This document shows positions 45,648 to 54,120 of a DNA stretch of 64,000 nt, piece by piece. The notes beneath the pieces were generated by a model. It saw only the letters and a program-made list of their open reading frames with translations, made no database searches and was not told the DNA's origin. Source of the DNA: Bacteroidales bacterium (GTDB taxonomy: Bacteria > Bacteroidota > Bacteroidia > Bacteroidales > UBA6680); assembly GCA_025210735.1 (NCBI GenBank), contig JAOARD010000043.1, positions 62,001 through 126,000 on the forward strand. The letters run 5' to 3'. The translations under genes and the position numbers were made by a program. Each line of letters begins with the position of its first letter. Within the stretch, counting starts at the first letter, position 1.

Positions 45648-46775
45648 ATGAAGTTTATTGTATCTAGTACAGAGCTATTAAGTCACTTGCAAGTGGTGAA
45701 TAGGGTTATTAGTAATAAGAATACTCTTCCTATTTTAGATAACTTTTTGTTTTCGCTAAAAGGAAATGAGCTTACAATTACAGCATCAGATCTTGAAACA
45801 ACTCTTGTAACAAGTATGGTGTTAGATAATGTTACAGAAGGCGGTATTACAGCAATACCGGCAAAGGTTTTGATAGAGACACTTAAGAACACACCTGAGC
45901 AACCTCTTACTTTTGATATTAATACTGATAATCAGCAAATATTAATACAGAGCGAGCATGGTAAATATACAATTGTTGGGCAGAACGGAGAGGAATTCCC
46001 TGCTCTACCAGATCTTGACGGTTCAGTAAACGAAATATCGATGAACTCAAGTGCTCTTTTGTGTGGTATTGAGAAAACAATATTTGCAACAGCCGATGAC
46101 GAATTACGTCCTGTAATGAATGGTGTATTTATTGAGATGAGTTCTGAAGATGTTACTTTTGTTGCTTCAGATGCTCATAAACTGGTAAGATATAAGCGTA
46201 CCGATTTAAATGCTGATGATAAATGTTCATTTATCTTACCAAAGAAACCATCAGGTTTATTAAGAAATGTACTTCCGAAAGGAGATGAGTCTGTTCATAT
46301 AAAATTTGATTCAAAAAATGTATATTTTACATTGCCAAACTATATGATGGTATGTAGATTAGTTGAGGGTAACTATCCTGCATATAACTCAGTTATACCT
46401 GCAAATAACCCGAACAAAGTTGTTATTGACAGAGTTGGATTTTTGAGTGCGTTAAAGAGGGTTTCTGTTTATTCAAATCAGGCAAGTAACCTTATAAAAC
46501 TTTCGCTTTCAGGAAATAATATGGAGGTGTCGGCTCAGGATTTAGATTTTTCTATTTCTGGTAAAGAGAGTCTTACATGTCAGTACGAGGGTGACGAAAT
46601 GGCAATAGGATTTAAATCGTTGTTTCTGATTGAGATTTTGTCTAATCTTAACTCTGACGATATTGTATTAGAGCTTTCTGATCCTACACGTGCAGGACTA
46701 TTATTACCTCTTGAAAAAGACAATGAGCAGGAAGATGTGCTTATGCTACTTATGCCAATGATGGTAAATGGTTAA
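45648..46775 (+). CDS. dnaN: DNA polymerase III sliding clamp (beta subunit)
   Basis: A 375-residue processivity clamp. The three clamp domains are visible, with conserved NTLPILDNFLFSLKGNELTITASDLETTL, FPALPDLDG, DDELRPVMNGVFIE and the C-terminal LLMPMM, which forms part of the hydrophobic cleft for client peptides. It tethers DNA polymerase and repair proteins to DNA. The location after gldF-gldG-DUF4340 is a recurrent Bacteroidota order. It ends at a strong terminator. Confidence 0.96.
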   Translation: MKFIVSSTELLSHLQVVNRVISNKNTLPILDNFLFSLKGNELTITASDLETTLVTSMVLDNVTEGGITAIPAKVLIETLKNTPEQPLTFDINTDNQQILIQSEHGKYTIVGQNGEEFPALPDLDGSVNEISMNSSALLCGIEKTIFATADDELRPVMNGVFIEMSSEDVTFVASDAHKLVRYKRTDLNADDKCSFILPKKPSGLLRNVLPKGDESVHIKFDSKNVYFTLPNYMMVCRLVEGNYPAYNSVIPANNPNKVVIDRVGFLSALKRVSVYSNQASNLIKLSLSGNNMEVSAQDLDFSISGKESLTCQYEGDEMAIGFKSLFLIEILSNLNSDDIVLELSDPTRAGLLLPLEKDNEQEDVLMLLMPMMVNG

Positions 46776-46798
46776 TATGATATTAATTATATAATATT

Positions 46799-46834
46799 AG
46801 GGTTGCGCAATATTGTGCAACCTTTATTTTTTGC
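46799..46834 (+). terminator. dnaN terminator
   Basis: GGTTGCGCAAT and ATTGTGCAACC (46801-46822) form a near-perfect stem, followed by TTTATTTTTTG. Confidence 0.8.
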
Positions 46835-46845
46835 AGATAAAACTA

Positions 46846-46927
46846 AGCATTCGCAAAAGTTTTTCTTACTTGTACTAAAGACTATAATACAAGTTTTGTC
46901 TGACCATTGAAAAGAAATATAAACAGA
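46846..46927 (+). promoter_or_regulatory. Shared upstream block, copy 2 (exonuclease)
   Basis: AACTAAGCATT at 46841 is identical to the OsmC copy over 11 nt. Then come a variable pairing region, ATACAAGTTTTGTCTGA, and AAAAGAAATATAAACAGAT. Distance from AGCAT to the end of the tail is 81 nt. Unlike the other copies, the start codon lies about 17 nt beyond the tail. Confidence 0.55.
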
Positions 46928-46943
46928 TTAAATATAGTATTTA

Positions 46944-47759
46944 ATGGAGTTAAATTTAAAGAATCCCCTTGCTTTTATTGATCTTGAAACAACAGGGATT
47001 GATGTAGCCAAGGACAGAATTGTAGAACTGTCGGTTATTAAGGTTAATGTTGACGGAAGCGAAGATCTTAAAGATATTAGAATAAATCCGACAATACCAA
47101 TACCTAAAGAGTCATCTGATATTCATGGTATTAAAGATGAGGATATTAAAGATGCTCCAACATTTAAAGAGATTGCAAAAGAGTTATCGGTTTTTTTAGA
47201 GGGATGTGATTTTGCGGGATATAATTCAAACAGGTTTGACTTTCCGTTGTTGGCTGAGGAGTTTCTAAGAGCCGATGTTGATTTTGATTTCAAAAAGAGA
47301 AAATTTATTGATGTTCAGACAATCTTTCACAAGATGGAGCAGCGGACACTTATTGCTGCTTATAAATTCTATTGTGGTAAGAGTCTGGAGAATGCACACA
47401 GTGCAATGGCTGATACAAGGGCAACTTATGAGGTGTTGAAATCGCAACTGGACAGATATGACGGGGCTGAGTTTAAAGATGCTAAAGGAAATGTATCAGT
47501 ACCGGTTATAAACGATATTGATAAACTGGCAGAGTTCTCAACGCAGAATAAGAATGTTGATTTCGCCGGACGTATTGTTTATAACGATAAGGGTGTTGAG
47601 GTATTCAACTTCGGAAAATATAAAGGACAATCTGTAAGTTCTGTACTTGAAAAGGATTCAGGGTATTATGGGTGGATGATTAATGGTGATTTTCCGCTGT
47701 ATACTAAAAAGATACTTACACAGATAAAGCTAAGATCGTTTACTGGAAAACTATTCTAA
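46944..47759 (+). CDS. 3'-5' exonuclease (DnaQ-like) with exo-X C-terminal domain
   Basis: A 271-residue DEDD-superfamily nuclease. Exo I is AFIDLETTGIDVAKDRIVELS, Exo II is FAGYNSNRFDFPLL, and Exo III is NAHSAMADTRATYEVL (DEDDh-type His). Residues about 215-271 (VFNFGKYKGQSVSSVLEKDSGYYGWM) form the domain found at the C-terminus of exodeoxyribonuclease X-like proteins. It probably proofreads or degrades 3' ends in repair. It is the first of two adjacent genes that each carry the shared upstream block. Confidence 0.88.
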   Translation: MELNLKNPLAFIDLETTGIDVAKDRIVELSVIKVNVDGSEDLKDIRINPTIPIPKESSDIHGIKDEDIKDAPTFKEIAKELSVFLEGCDFAGYNSNRFDFPLLAEEFLRADVDFDFKKRKFIDVQTIFHKMEQRTLIAAYKFYCGKSLENAHSAMADTRATYEVLKSQLDRYDGAEFKDAKGNVSVPVINDIDKLAEFSTQNKNVDFAGRIVYNDKGVEVFNFGKYKGQSVSSVLEKDSGYYGWMINGDFPLYTKKILTQIKLRSFTGKLF

Positions 47760-47793
47760 TCTGAAATATTAAGATTAGATACAGATGAAACGA

Positions 47794-47875
47794 AGCATGA
47801 GAATAGTCATTCACACACACGGAAATGACTATAAATGCGAGTTCCATTTGGCAAAAGAAAAACAATTATAAACAA
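47794..47875 (+). promoter_or_regulatory. Shared upstream block, copy 3 (FAH protein)
   Basis: AAGCATGAG is followed by a perfect hairpin with 9-bp arms (ATAGTCATT / AATGACTAT, 47803-47832), then AAATGCGAGTT, CCATTTGG and AAAAACAATTATAAACAA, ending at the ATG. AGCAT to ATG is 82 nt. ATGCGAGTT and the tail are identical to the OsmC copy. Confidence 0.6.
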
Positions 47876-48487
47876 ATGAAAATTATTTGTATTGGACATA
47901 ATTATAATAGCCTGATTAATGAGTTAGGGGTAGAGAAACCTGTTGAACCAATATTCTTTACAAAACCGGATTCAGCTTATCTTAAAAAAGGGCAACCTTT
48001 TTATTATCCGGACTTTACAACAAATTTGCATTGCGAGGCAGAGATTGTGGTAAAGATTAACAGGGTAGGTAAGAATATTCAGCCAAAGTTTGCATCAAGA
48101 TATTACAACCAGATTGGTGTTGGGATTGATTTTACTGCACACGATCTTCATGAGAAATGTGTAAAGGAAGGAAGACCATGGGAGATTGCTAAATCATTTG
48201 ATGGAGCAGCGCCAATAGGTGATTTTTATAATGTTGATGAGTTAGGTGGTACAGATAACATACGAATTCGTCTTGATAAGAATGATGATACAGTGCAAGA
48301 TGAGTGTTTGTCTGACCAAATTTTCTCAATAGATGAGATAATATCATATGTGTCAAGATACTTTACGCTGAAGATAGGTGATCTGATTTTTATGGGAACT
48401 CCGGCAGGAGTAGGATCAGTGAAAATTGGAGATAAACTGTCACTCTATCTTAATGATAAGAAATCATTAGACTTGCAAATAAGATAA
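47876..48487 (+). CDS. Fumarylacetoacetate hydrolase family protein
   Basis: A 203-residue FAH-fold enzyme, the short single-domain form. Metal ligands are seen in FTTNLHCEAEIVVKI (E in CEAE) and GIDFTAHDLHEK (D and H), and GDLIFMGTPAGVG closes the pocket. Members hydrolyse or decarboxylate acylpyruvates and oxaloacetate; the exact substrate is unclear. ATG at 47876 is preferred over the one at 47825 because it directly follows the A-rich AATTATAAACAA tail of the shared block. An 18-nt hairpin (CAGACG / CGTCTG) lies just past the stop. Confidence 0.82.
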   Translation: MKIICIGHNYNSLINELGVEKPVEPIFFTKPDSAYLKKGQPFYYPDFTTNLHCEAEIVVKINRVGKNIQPKFASRYYNQIGVGIDFTAHDLHEKCVKEGRPWEIAKSFDGAAPIGDFYNVDELGGTDNIRIRLDKNDDTVQDECLSDQIFSIDEIISYVSRYFTLKIGDLIFMGTPAGVGSVKIGDKLSLYLNDKKSLDLQIR

Positions 48488-48494
48488 TATAAAA

Positions 48495-49280
48495 TCAGTA
48501 CAGACGTCGGTTTATGGCGTCTGTCTCTTTTATAATCTCTTTAGCAATAGTTTTCAGTAAACAGCAATTGTCTTGTATAATCATCTCTGTAAATTCCTCA
48601 ATTGTTTTATAGTTGTTTACATTTTCTGCAATATAATTAATAAAGGTATTTGTAATATGTTTATCATCATTACTGTAGAATGATACTAATGTTTGATATT
48701 TCTCCTCAAAAATCGATGATAAATTGCTGTCGCCATATATTGAATTCAGATTATTCCATCTTCCGGTTACATTTTTTAATATCCTGTCAGGAATATCCTC
48801 TGTATTTATGTCTCTTAAAATATATATCTCGGCATATCTGAATATACCAATATAACCAAATGCATCCATATCATCAGCAACTGGAAGGATATTGTATATA
48901 GAAAACTTATCTTCTCTGTCTCTGTTTTTATAATCTTTTTTGTCATGATCAGATATAGCTTTATAAATACAATCTTTGTATTCAGAGATATAACCCGTTT
49001 GTTTGCAGAAATCATTAAATATTAAGGTACTATAGTGACCGTGTTTCTCTGATTTTGTAACAGAAAGACCTGTGTCATGAAACAAGCACGCAATCATTAA
49101 TGCTTCCAGTTTTTTATCAGAGAATTGTTCTGGTGCAATGTCTGCAATTTTTTTTGCGTTATACCATGTTCTTATATGGTGCGATGTATCGTGCGACGGA
49201 ATATTTGATTTGCTGAAGATATTGTTGATGTACTCTGTGGCTAATATAAACAGATCTTTACAGAATGGGGTATGTAGCAT
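48495..49280 (-). CDS. HD-domain phosphohydrolase
   Basis: A 261-residue cytosolic protein. An HD motif is formed by SHDTSHHIRTWYNAKKI, then ALMIACLFHDTGL (HD), and later a D in AISDHDKKDYKN. This identifies a metal-dependent phosphohydrolase of the YpgQ/guanosine-type group, but substrate is unknown (nucleotide or cyclic nucleotide). The C-terminal half is helical without a second domain. Its stop is only 8 nt from the convergent FAH gene. Confidence 0.8.
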   Translation of the reverse strand: MLHTPFCKDLFILATEYINNIFSKSNIPSHDTSHHIRTWYNAKKIADIAPEQFSDKKLEALMIACLFHDTGLSVTKSEKHGHYSTLIFNDFCKQTGYISEYKDCIYKAISDHDKKDYKNRDREDKFSIYNILPVADDMDAFGYIGIFRYAEIYILRDINTEDIPDRILKNVTGRWNNLNSIYGDSNLSSIFEEKYQTLVSFYSNDDKHITNTFINYIAENVNNYKTIEEFTEMIIQDNCCLLKTIAKEIIKETDAINRRLY

Positions 49281-49284
49281 TGTA

Positions 49285-49321
49285 ATAAAAAAAAGAAAGC
49301 AGAAAAGTGGCCTTTTCTGCT
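49285..49321 (-). terminator. Terminator of the HTH gene
   Basis: AGCAGAAAAG and CTTTTCTGCT pair around GGCC; on the minus strand the stem is followed by a run of Ts. It separates the 85-residue gene from the HD gene. Confidence 0.8.
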
Positions 49322-49366
49322 CGGGTTTTTTGGTTTTAGTAGTATTGTCTTATGAACTTGGTTATA

Positions 49367-49624
49367 TTATTCTTTCTTACATTCCTCGCACATCTCAATT
49401 GCAATGTCAAGAATTGTAGTATCGTCTAGTGTAACTAATCCTCCATCGGGTCCCTGTTCAACGTGAATACCAACGCTTTTACCCTCTTTATAATGTGAGC
49501 CACCGAAATAATTCCTGACAGTATCCTCGCTTAAGTTTAGTTTCTCAGCAATTTTTTTCATACTACCACCAGGAAGTGAGTCTTTGATCTTTCTAAGCTC
49601 GTTAAATGTTATGGTCTTTGTCAT
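49367..49624 (-). CDS. Small HTH DNA-binding protein
   Basis: An 85-residue protein. Residues about 5-40 (FNELRKIKDSLPGGSMKKIAEKLNLSEDTVRNYFGG) form a helix-turn-helix with a probable recognition helix around SEDTVRNYF. The C-terminal half (VEQGPDGGLVTLDDTTILDIAIEMCEECKKE) is acidic and ends in a CxxC-like pair. Similar small proteins are common in Bacteroidota but I do not know a characterised one. It could autoregulate or control the HAD gene across the divergent gap. Confidence 0.65.
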   Translation of the reverse strand: MTKTITFNELRKIKDSLPGGSMKKIAEKLNLSEDTVRNYFGGSHYKEGKSVGIHVEQGPDGGLVTLDDTTILDIAIEMCEECKKE

Positions 49625-49740
49625 AGCAATTGAATTTTGATTTTTTTGGATGTTTAAATTTAATAAAAAAGATGATCAATCAAAATAATTTAATGGTTAA
49701 TTAACCTTAAATTTGAGTTGAATTTAATAATAGTTATTAT

Positions 49741-50559
49741 ATGTCTGGAAGATTAGTTGCTACCGATCTTGATGGTACCTTGTTGGATAACAACAGTAAA
49801 ATGTCTGAGATGAACCTGAGTGCTCTTAAAGCTTTAGAGCAAAAAAAAGTATTAAGGGTTATCGCTACCGGACGTTCGTTATATTCTGCAAAAAGAGTTT
49901 TGGATCCTGATTTACCAATAGACTATCTGGTATTTTCATCTGGAGCTGGAATTGTAGAATGGAAAACGGGAGAGATAATTTATGACAGATGTATTGATAA
50001 CAAAAGTGTTGAGTATATTATTGAGCTGCTAAAATCAGAGAACTTATCGTTTATGGTGCATAATACAATTCCTGATAATCATCATTTTATGTATCATGAG
50101 GGTAATAGTGGTAATACCGATTTTTATAAGCGTATTTCTGTATATAATGGATACGGGAATAGCCTTAATGGACAAAAATGGGTTGGTAATGCTGCTCAGT
50201 TTGTTGCTATAGTCGAGAATCCGGATATCAGTTATCATATAGGAGATCTTTTACCGGACATGAATGTTATACGAACAACATCTCCATTGAATGGTGAATC
50301 TACCTGGATTGAGATATTCCCGAAGGATGTTTCAAAAGCAACAGGTATTGATTTTATAGCTAAAAAGTATAATATATCAATAAACAATATAATATCTGTG
50401 GGTAATGATTATAACGACATTGATATGCTAGATTATGCAGGAACAAGTTATGTTGTTGAGAATGCACCCCCTGATTTACGCGAAAAATACCTTGTCATAC
50501 CTTCAAACACGAATGACGGATTTGCACGTTTAATGGGTAATGTTTTTGATTTTTTTTAA
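49741..50559 (+). CDS. Cof-type HAD-IIB hydrolase
   Basis: A 272-residue phosphatase. Motif I is VATDLDGTLLDNN (nucleophile D9, acid D11), motif II is RVIATGRS, and motif III/IV is ISVGNDYNDIDMLDYAG. The cap inserted at about 85-190 is type IIB. Substrates of this broad family include sugar phosphates and flavin or pyridoxal phosphates; none can be assigned. It is divergent from the small HTH gene. Confidence 0.88.
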   Translation: MSGRLVATDLDGTLLDNNSKMSEMNLSALKALEQKKVLRVIATGRSLYSAKRVLDPDLPIDYLVFSSGAGIVEWKTGEIIYDRCIDNKSVEYIIELLKSENLSFMVHNTIPDNHHFMYHEGNSGNTDFYKRISVYNGYGNSLNGQKWVGNAAQFVAIVENPDISYHIGDLLPDMNVIRTTSPLNGESTWIEIFPKDVSKATGIDFIAKKYNISINNIISVGNDYNDIDMLDYAGTSYVVENAPPDLREKYLVIPSNTNDGFARLMGNVFDFF

Positions 50560-50606
50560 ATTTTTTTTCCTCTGTAATTAGTTGTATTTTAAAAATATAT
50601 GATTTT

Positions 50607-50645
50607 AAAAATCGAAAAAATGAATTTTTTTTCGATTTTTTTTTA
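50607..50645 (+). terminator. Terminator of the HAD gene
   Basis: AAAAATCGAAAAAA (50607-50620) pairs perfectly with the T-rich arm at 50627-50640; loop TGAATT; T-run follows. Confidence 0.75.
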
Positions 50646-50807
50646 CCCTCTGAAAAGCCGGAAAAAAAAATTGACAACATTGACAATTGTAAGTAAGGAA
50701 AATTGCTGATATTTTTACCAGTGGAAATTTTAAGCAAATACATATTGAGTATTTAGCTTTTTAAGCGAGCATGAAAACATAAACACTTAATAGTAAAAAT
50801 TTGAATT

Positions 50808-51647
50808 ATGTATAAAAATCTTTGGAACGAAATAGCTGGAACAATTTGCAGACTTGAATTAAGGGGCGATATGGGTTATGTTCTTGAAACCTATACCGGT
50901 TTTAAAGTAAAGAGTTTTGTGGTTACTTCTCAGGAGATTTTTATAAACGAAAAGGCAACAGATGTAACAATAACGTTTTACGCAAATGATGGTTACACAG
51001 AAGAGCTAAAGTTTACAATTGATTATTCTGAGTTTATAGAAGAGTTAAGAGTTGGGCCAGGAAGTAATAAGTGGGGATTTGGAGTAATTGATGCAGACTT
51101 TTTGTCTGATAAGAGACAGAAGTCATTAATAATGTCATCATCAGAAGATGTAGAAGTGGGGCAGGAGATAGTTGTATTAGGCAGTGGTTCTAAAAATAAT
51201 CTTTCGTTGTGCCATGGTATTGTAACAGGCAAATATGTAGATAATGGTGTTGTTAAAATACAACACGATATTACAGTTGACTGTAGTTTTGCGGGTGCAC
51301 CTATAGTAGATCCTGTAACACAGAAGATAATAGGTGTATTATCAGAAAATGATGATCCAATAGCATTAACCTATAAGCAGATACAGGAGTTGTCAGACAA
51401 TAATATATTACGACTGAAAGGTGTTTCAGAGAAACTTATTGTAGATGACATTGATATTGTTCAGGTTCTGCAAGTAGGTCAGCAGCAGATTAAACATTTG
51501 TCAAAGGTTCTGTATAATAGCGCCAGAGTAAAAGGTATTGACGGATGTGAGATTAAAGGACTGGCAACATTTTTAGAATCGTCAGACCATATTGAGAAAC
51601 GAATAAAGAGATTTGCAGTGAAAAGTCTGTCGTTTCAGATTGAATAA
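50808..51647 (+). CDS. Trypsin-like-fold protein lacking a catalytic triad
   Basis: A 279-residue cytosolic protein without signal peptide. Residues about 20-180 resemble a DegP-type trypsin fold: SFVVTSQEIFINEKATDVTITFYANDG in the place of the strand carrying His, VGQEIVVLGSGSKNNLSLCHGIVTGKY, and VDCSFAGAPIVDPVTQKIIGVLSE at the active-site strand. The usual GNSGGP is SFAGAP (Ser to Ala at 162), the H of TNHV is replaced in TSQEI, and no Asp sits at the expected position near 90. The C-terminal 90 residues are helical. I infer a pseudoprotease used for binding; a chance likeness to the fold is possible. Confidence 0.55.
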   Translation: MYKNLWNEIAGTICRLELRGDMGYVLETYTGFKVKSFVVTSQEIFINEKATDVTITFYANDGYTEELKFTIDYSEFIEELRVGPGSNKWGFGVIDADFLSDKRQKSLIMSSSEDVEVGQEIVVLGSGSKNNLSLCHGIVTGKYVDNGVVKIQHDITVDCSFAGAPIVDPVTQKIIGVLSENDDPIALTYKQIQELSDNNILRLKGVSEKLIVDDIDIVQVLQVGQQQIKHLSKVLYNSARVKGIDGCEIKGLATFLESSDHIEKRIKRFAVKSLSFQIE

Positions 51648-51731
51648 AGAATTCTTAAACACTTAAACATTACTAATCTGTAATAGTTTAAGTCCTTTCT
51701 AATAAATTAGTTATATCAATAGTAGCATGGT

Positions 51732-51773
51732 TAAAAGGCTGTCAGACTCCCAATCTGATGGCCTTTTTTTTGC
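51732..51773 (+). terminator. Terminator after the trypsin-fold gene
   Basis: AAAGGC...TCAGA pairs with TCTGA...GCCTTT around CTCCCAA, followed by eight Ts. Confidence 0.8.
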
Positions 51774-51847
51774 TTGATGAGCTAATTTTATGCTCTTAAA
51801 TATATATTTAAATACTAAGGAACAGTTTTTTTATCTCATTTGCTATA

Positions 51848-51855
51848 TACCTTTG
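51848..51855 (+). promoter_or_regulatory. Possible aspartase promoter (-7 element)
   Basis: TACCTTTG matches TAnnTTTG; no clear -33 partner is seen, though a T-rich run lies about 20 bp upstream. The leader would be about 130 nt. Confidence 0.4.
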
Positions 51856-51994
51856 CAAAGGAGACAAAGTATTTCTGTATTGTAAAAAATGCAGATTAAG
51901 AAATGATAATAAAAACAGATAAAAATGTTTAACTTTATTAAAGGCATATAATAGTAAACATTTAGTCTGACAATAAGTAAAATAATATTTACAG

Positions 51995-53857
51995 ATGAAA
52001 GCAGATAAGATTTTAGATTTCGTAAAAGGAGTAGAGCTCTTTAAAGGATTGTCTGATGAGGAGTTGAACGGATTAGTATCCGAGTTACAACCAAAAAGTT
52101 ATAATAAAGGAGAGTTCCTTTTTGAGGAAAATGGTCCGCGTCAGGATATCTTTATTATATGTGAAGGTGAGGTTGAGTTGTTTAAGAAGTCGCCTCTTGG
52201 TGCTGAGACTAGATTAACTGTGTTTAATTCAGGTGACTTTTTGGGTGAAGGAGCTATTGGAACAGATGTAACACACTCTACTTCAGCCAAAGCTCTTGCT
52301 GATACGTCTGTATTGTCTGTTACAAAATCTTATTTTGATGCAAACCCTCAGGTTGCAATTAAGGTTTTAGCTAATGTAACAAAAGTTATTAGCAGAAGAA
52401 TGCGTCATGCAAATAACCACCTTTTAAATTCTGCTGCACAGTATGAGTCAGGAAGAACTCGTAGCGAGCACGATTTATTAGGCGACAGAGATGTACCATA
52501 TGAGTACTATTATGGAGTTCAGACATTAAGAGCTATTGAGAACTTTAATATCTCAGGTGTAACTCTTAATTTCTTCCCTGAAATTATCAAAGGTCTTGCA
52601 TATGTTAAGATGGCTGCTGCAAAAGCAAACTGCGATTTAGGAATTCTTGATGAAAATGTTTGTGATGCAATTGTAGCTGCATGTAATGAGATTATTAACG
52701 GAAAATATCATACACACTTTGTTGTTGATATGATTCAGGGTGGTGCAGGAACATCAACTAATATGAATGCCAATGAGGTGATTGCAAACCGTGCTCTTGA
52801 GATTATGGGTAAAGAGAAGGGTGAGTATCAGTTCTGTCATCCAAACAATCATGTTAACCTTTCGCAAAGTACAAACGATGCGTACCCAACATCTGTTAAG
52901 ATTGCTCTTATAAATAGTAATATGACTCTTTTAAGTGATCTTAGAAAACTTATAGATTCATTTAAGGCAAAAGCAGATGAGTTTGCAGGAGTAATTAAAA
53001 TGGGACGTACTCAGCTTCAGGATGCTGTACCAATGACTTTAGGTCAGGCTTTTGGTGCTTACGCAACAACGCTTGAAGAGGAGATTGATCGTCTTGAGCA
53101 GAATGCTAAATTATTCCTGGAAATAAACATGGGTGCAACTGCTATTGGTACAGGAATTAACTCTGCACCAGGTTACGACGATAAAGTTGTTAAGCATCTT
53201 GCTGAGATTACAGGACTTAAGGTTGTTAACGCATCTAACCTTGTTGAGGCAACACAAGATACAGGTTCATTTGTAATGTTCTCTTCAGCAGTGAAACGTC
53301 TTGCTGTTAAACTATCTAAGATCTGTAACGATCTTCGTTTAATGTCGTCAGGACCACGTACTGGTTTTAATGAGATTAACCTGCCTCCAATGCAGCCGGG
53401 TTCTTCAATTATGCCAGGTAAAGTTAACCCGGTAATTCCAGAGGTTGTTAACCAGATTGCGTTTAAAGTAATTGGTAATGATCTTACTGTTACTATGGCT
53501 GCTGAAGCTGGTCAGTTAGAGCTTAACGTTATGGAGCCGGTTATTATTCAAAGCTTGTTTGAATCAATAGAGATGCTTAAGAATGGTATGTCAACTCTTA
53601 AACACCGTTGTGTTGATGGTATTACAGCTAATGCTGATCGTTGTAAAGAGCTTGTTTATAACAGCATTGGACTTGTTACAGCTCTTAACCCGGTTATTGG
53701 TTATGAGAACTCATCAATGATTGCAAAAGAGGCTCTTAGAGATAATAGAAGTGTTTATGATCTTGTATTAGAGAAAGGATTGCTTTCTAAAGAGGAACTT
53801 GATAAGATTCTTGATCCTGAATATATGCTTAAGCCTCAGGCAATGAAGAAGCAATAA
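51995..53857 (+). CDS. aspA: Aspartate ammonia-lyase fused to an N-terminal cyclic-nucleotide-binding-like domain
   Basis: A 620-residue fusion. Residues 1-140 form a cNMP-binding beta barrel (FKGLSDEELNGLVSEL, FEENGPRQDIFIICEGEVELFKK, GDFLGEGAIG). The aspartase domain starts at about 152 (SEHDLLGDRDVPYEYYYGVQTLRAIENF) with GGAGTSTNMNANEVIANRA, the SSGPRTG segment and the catalytic GSSIMPGKVNP loop (S470/S471). It deaminates aspartate to fumarate. In the phosphate-binding cassette the usual Arg-Ala is replaced (THSTSAKA at 93-100), so the ligand may not be cAMP. It ends at a strong bidirectional terminator. Confidence 0.92.
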   Translation: MKADKILDFVKGVELFKGLSDEELNGLVSELQPKSYNKGEFLFEENGPRQDIFIICEGEVELFKKSPLGAETRLTVFNSGDFLGEGAIGTDVTHSTSAKALADTSVLSVTKSYFDANPQVAIKVLANVTKVISRRMRHANNHLLNSAAQYESGRTRSEHDLLGDRDVPYEYYYGVQTLRAIENFNISGVTLNFFPEIIKGLAYVKMAAAKANCDLGILDENVCDAIVAACNEIINGKYHTHFVVDMIQGGAGTSTNMNANEVIANRALEIMGKEKGEYQFCHPNNHVNLSQSTNDAYPTSVKIALINSNMTLLSDLRKLIDSFKAKADEFAGVIKMGRTQLQDAVPMTLGQAFGAYATTLEEEIDRLEQNAKLFLEINMGATAIGTGINSAPGYDDKVVKHLAEITGLKVVNASNLVEATQDTGSFVMFSSAVKRLAVKLSKICNDLRLMSSGPRTGFNEINLPPMQPGSSIMPGKVNPVIPEVVNQIAFKVIGNDLTVTMAAEAGQLELNVMEPVIIQSLFESIEMLKNGMSTLKHRCVDGITANADRCKELVYNSIGLVTALNPVIGYENSSMIAKEALRDNRSVYDLVLEKGLLSKEELDKILDPEYMLKPQAMKKQ

Positions 53858-53879
53858 TTATTCAGATAAAATATAATAA

Positions 53880-53914
53880 AGAGAGAGCCGCTTTTAATCA
53901 GAAGCGGCTCTCTT
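53880..53914. terminator. Bidirectional terminator
   Basis: GAGAGCCGCTT and AAGCGGCTCTC form an 11-bp stem flanked by A- and T-runs, between the convergent aspA and xseB genes. Confidence 0.85.
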
Positions 53915-54115
53915 TTATTCGTCTATATCGTTCAGAATTGTTTTTACCTCTTCTTCAGTTTTGTAGAGTTTTGTTTTGCAGATTTTTAATAGTTCAGACA
54001 CTCTGCTTACATTTTTCGATAACTCATCAACATCCAGTTCCCTGTTATCTATCTTCTCAATAATGCTCTCTATCTCTGTAATAGCCTCTTTATATGTAAT
54101 ATTTTTTTTTGCCAT
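53915..54115 (-). CDS. xseB: Exodeoxyribonuclease VII small subunit
   Basis: A 66-residue helical protein with the XseB pattern KEAITEIESIIEKIDNRELDVDELSKNVSRVSELLKICKTKL. Several copies bind one XseA to form the nuclease that degrades single-stranded DNA from both ends. It sits five nt behind xseA in the same transcript, as usual. Confidence 0.92.
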   Translation of the reverse strand: MAKKNITYKEAITEIESIIEKIDNRELDVDELSKNVSRVSELLKICKTKLYKTEEEVKTILNDIDE

Positions 54116-54120
54116 CTCTT

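Noticed and set aside
50750..50807. Fifth copy of the shared upstream block, before the trypsin-fold gene
   Set aside because: GCGAGCATGAAAACATAAAC is suggestive, but the order and spacing of elements do not match the four good copies.
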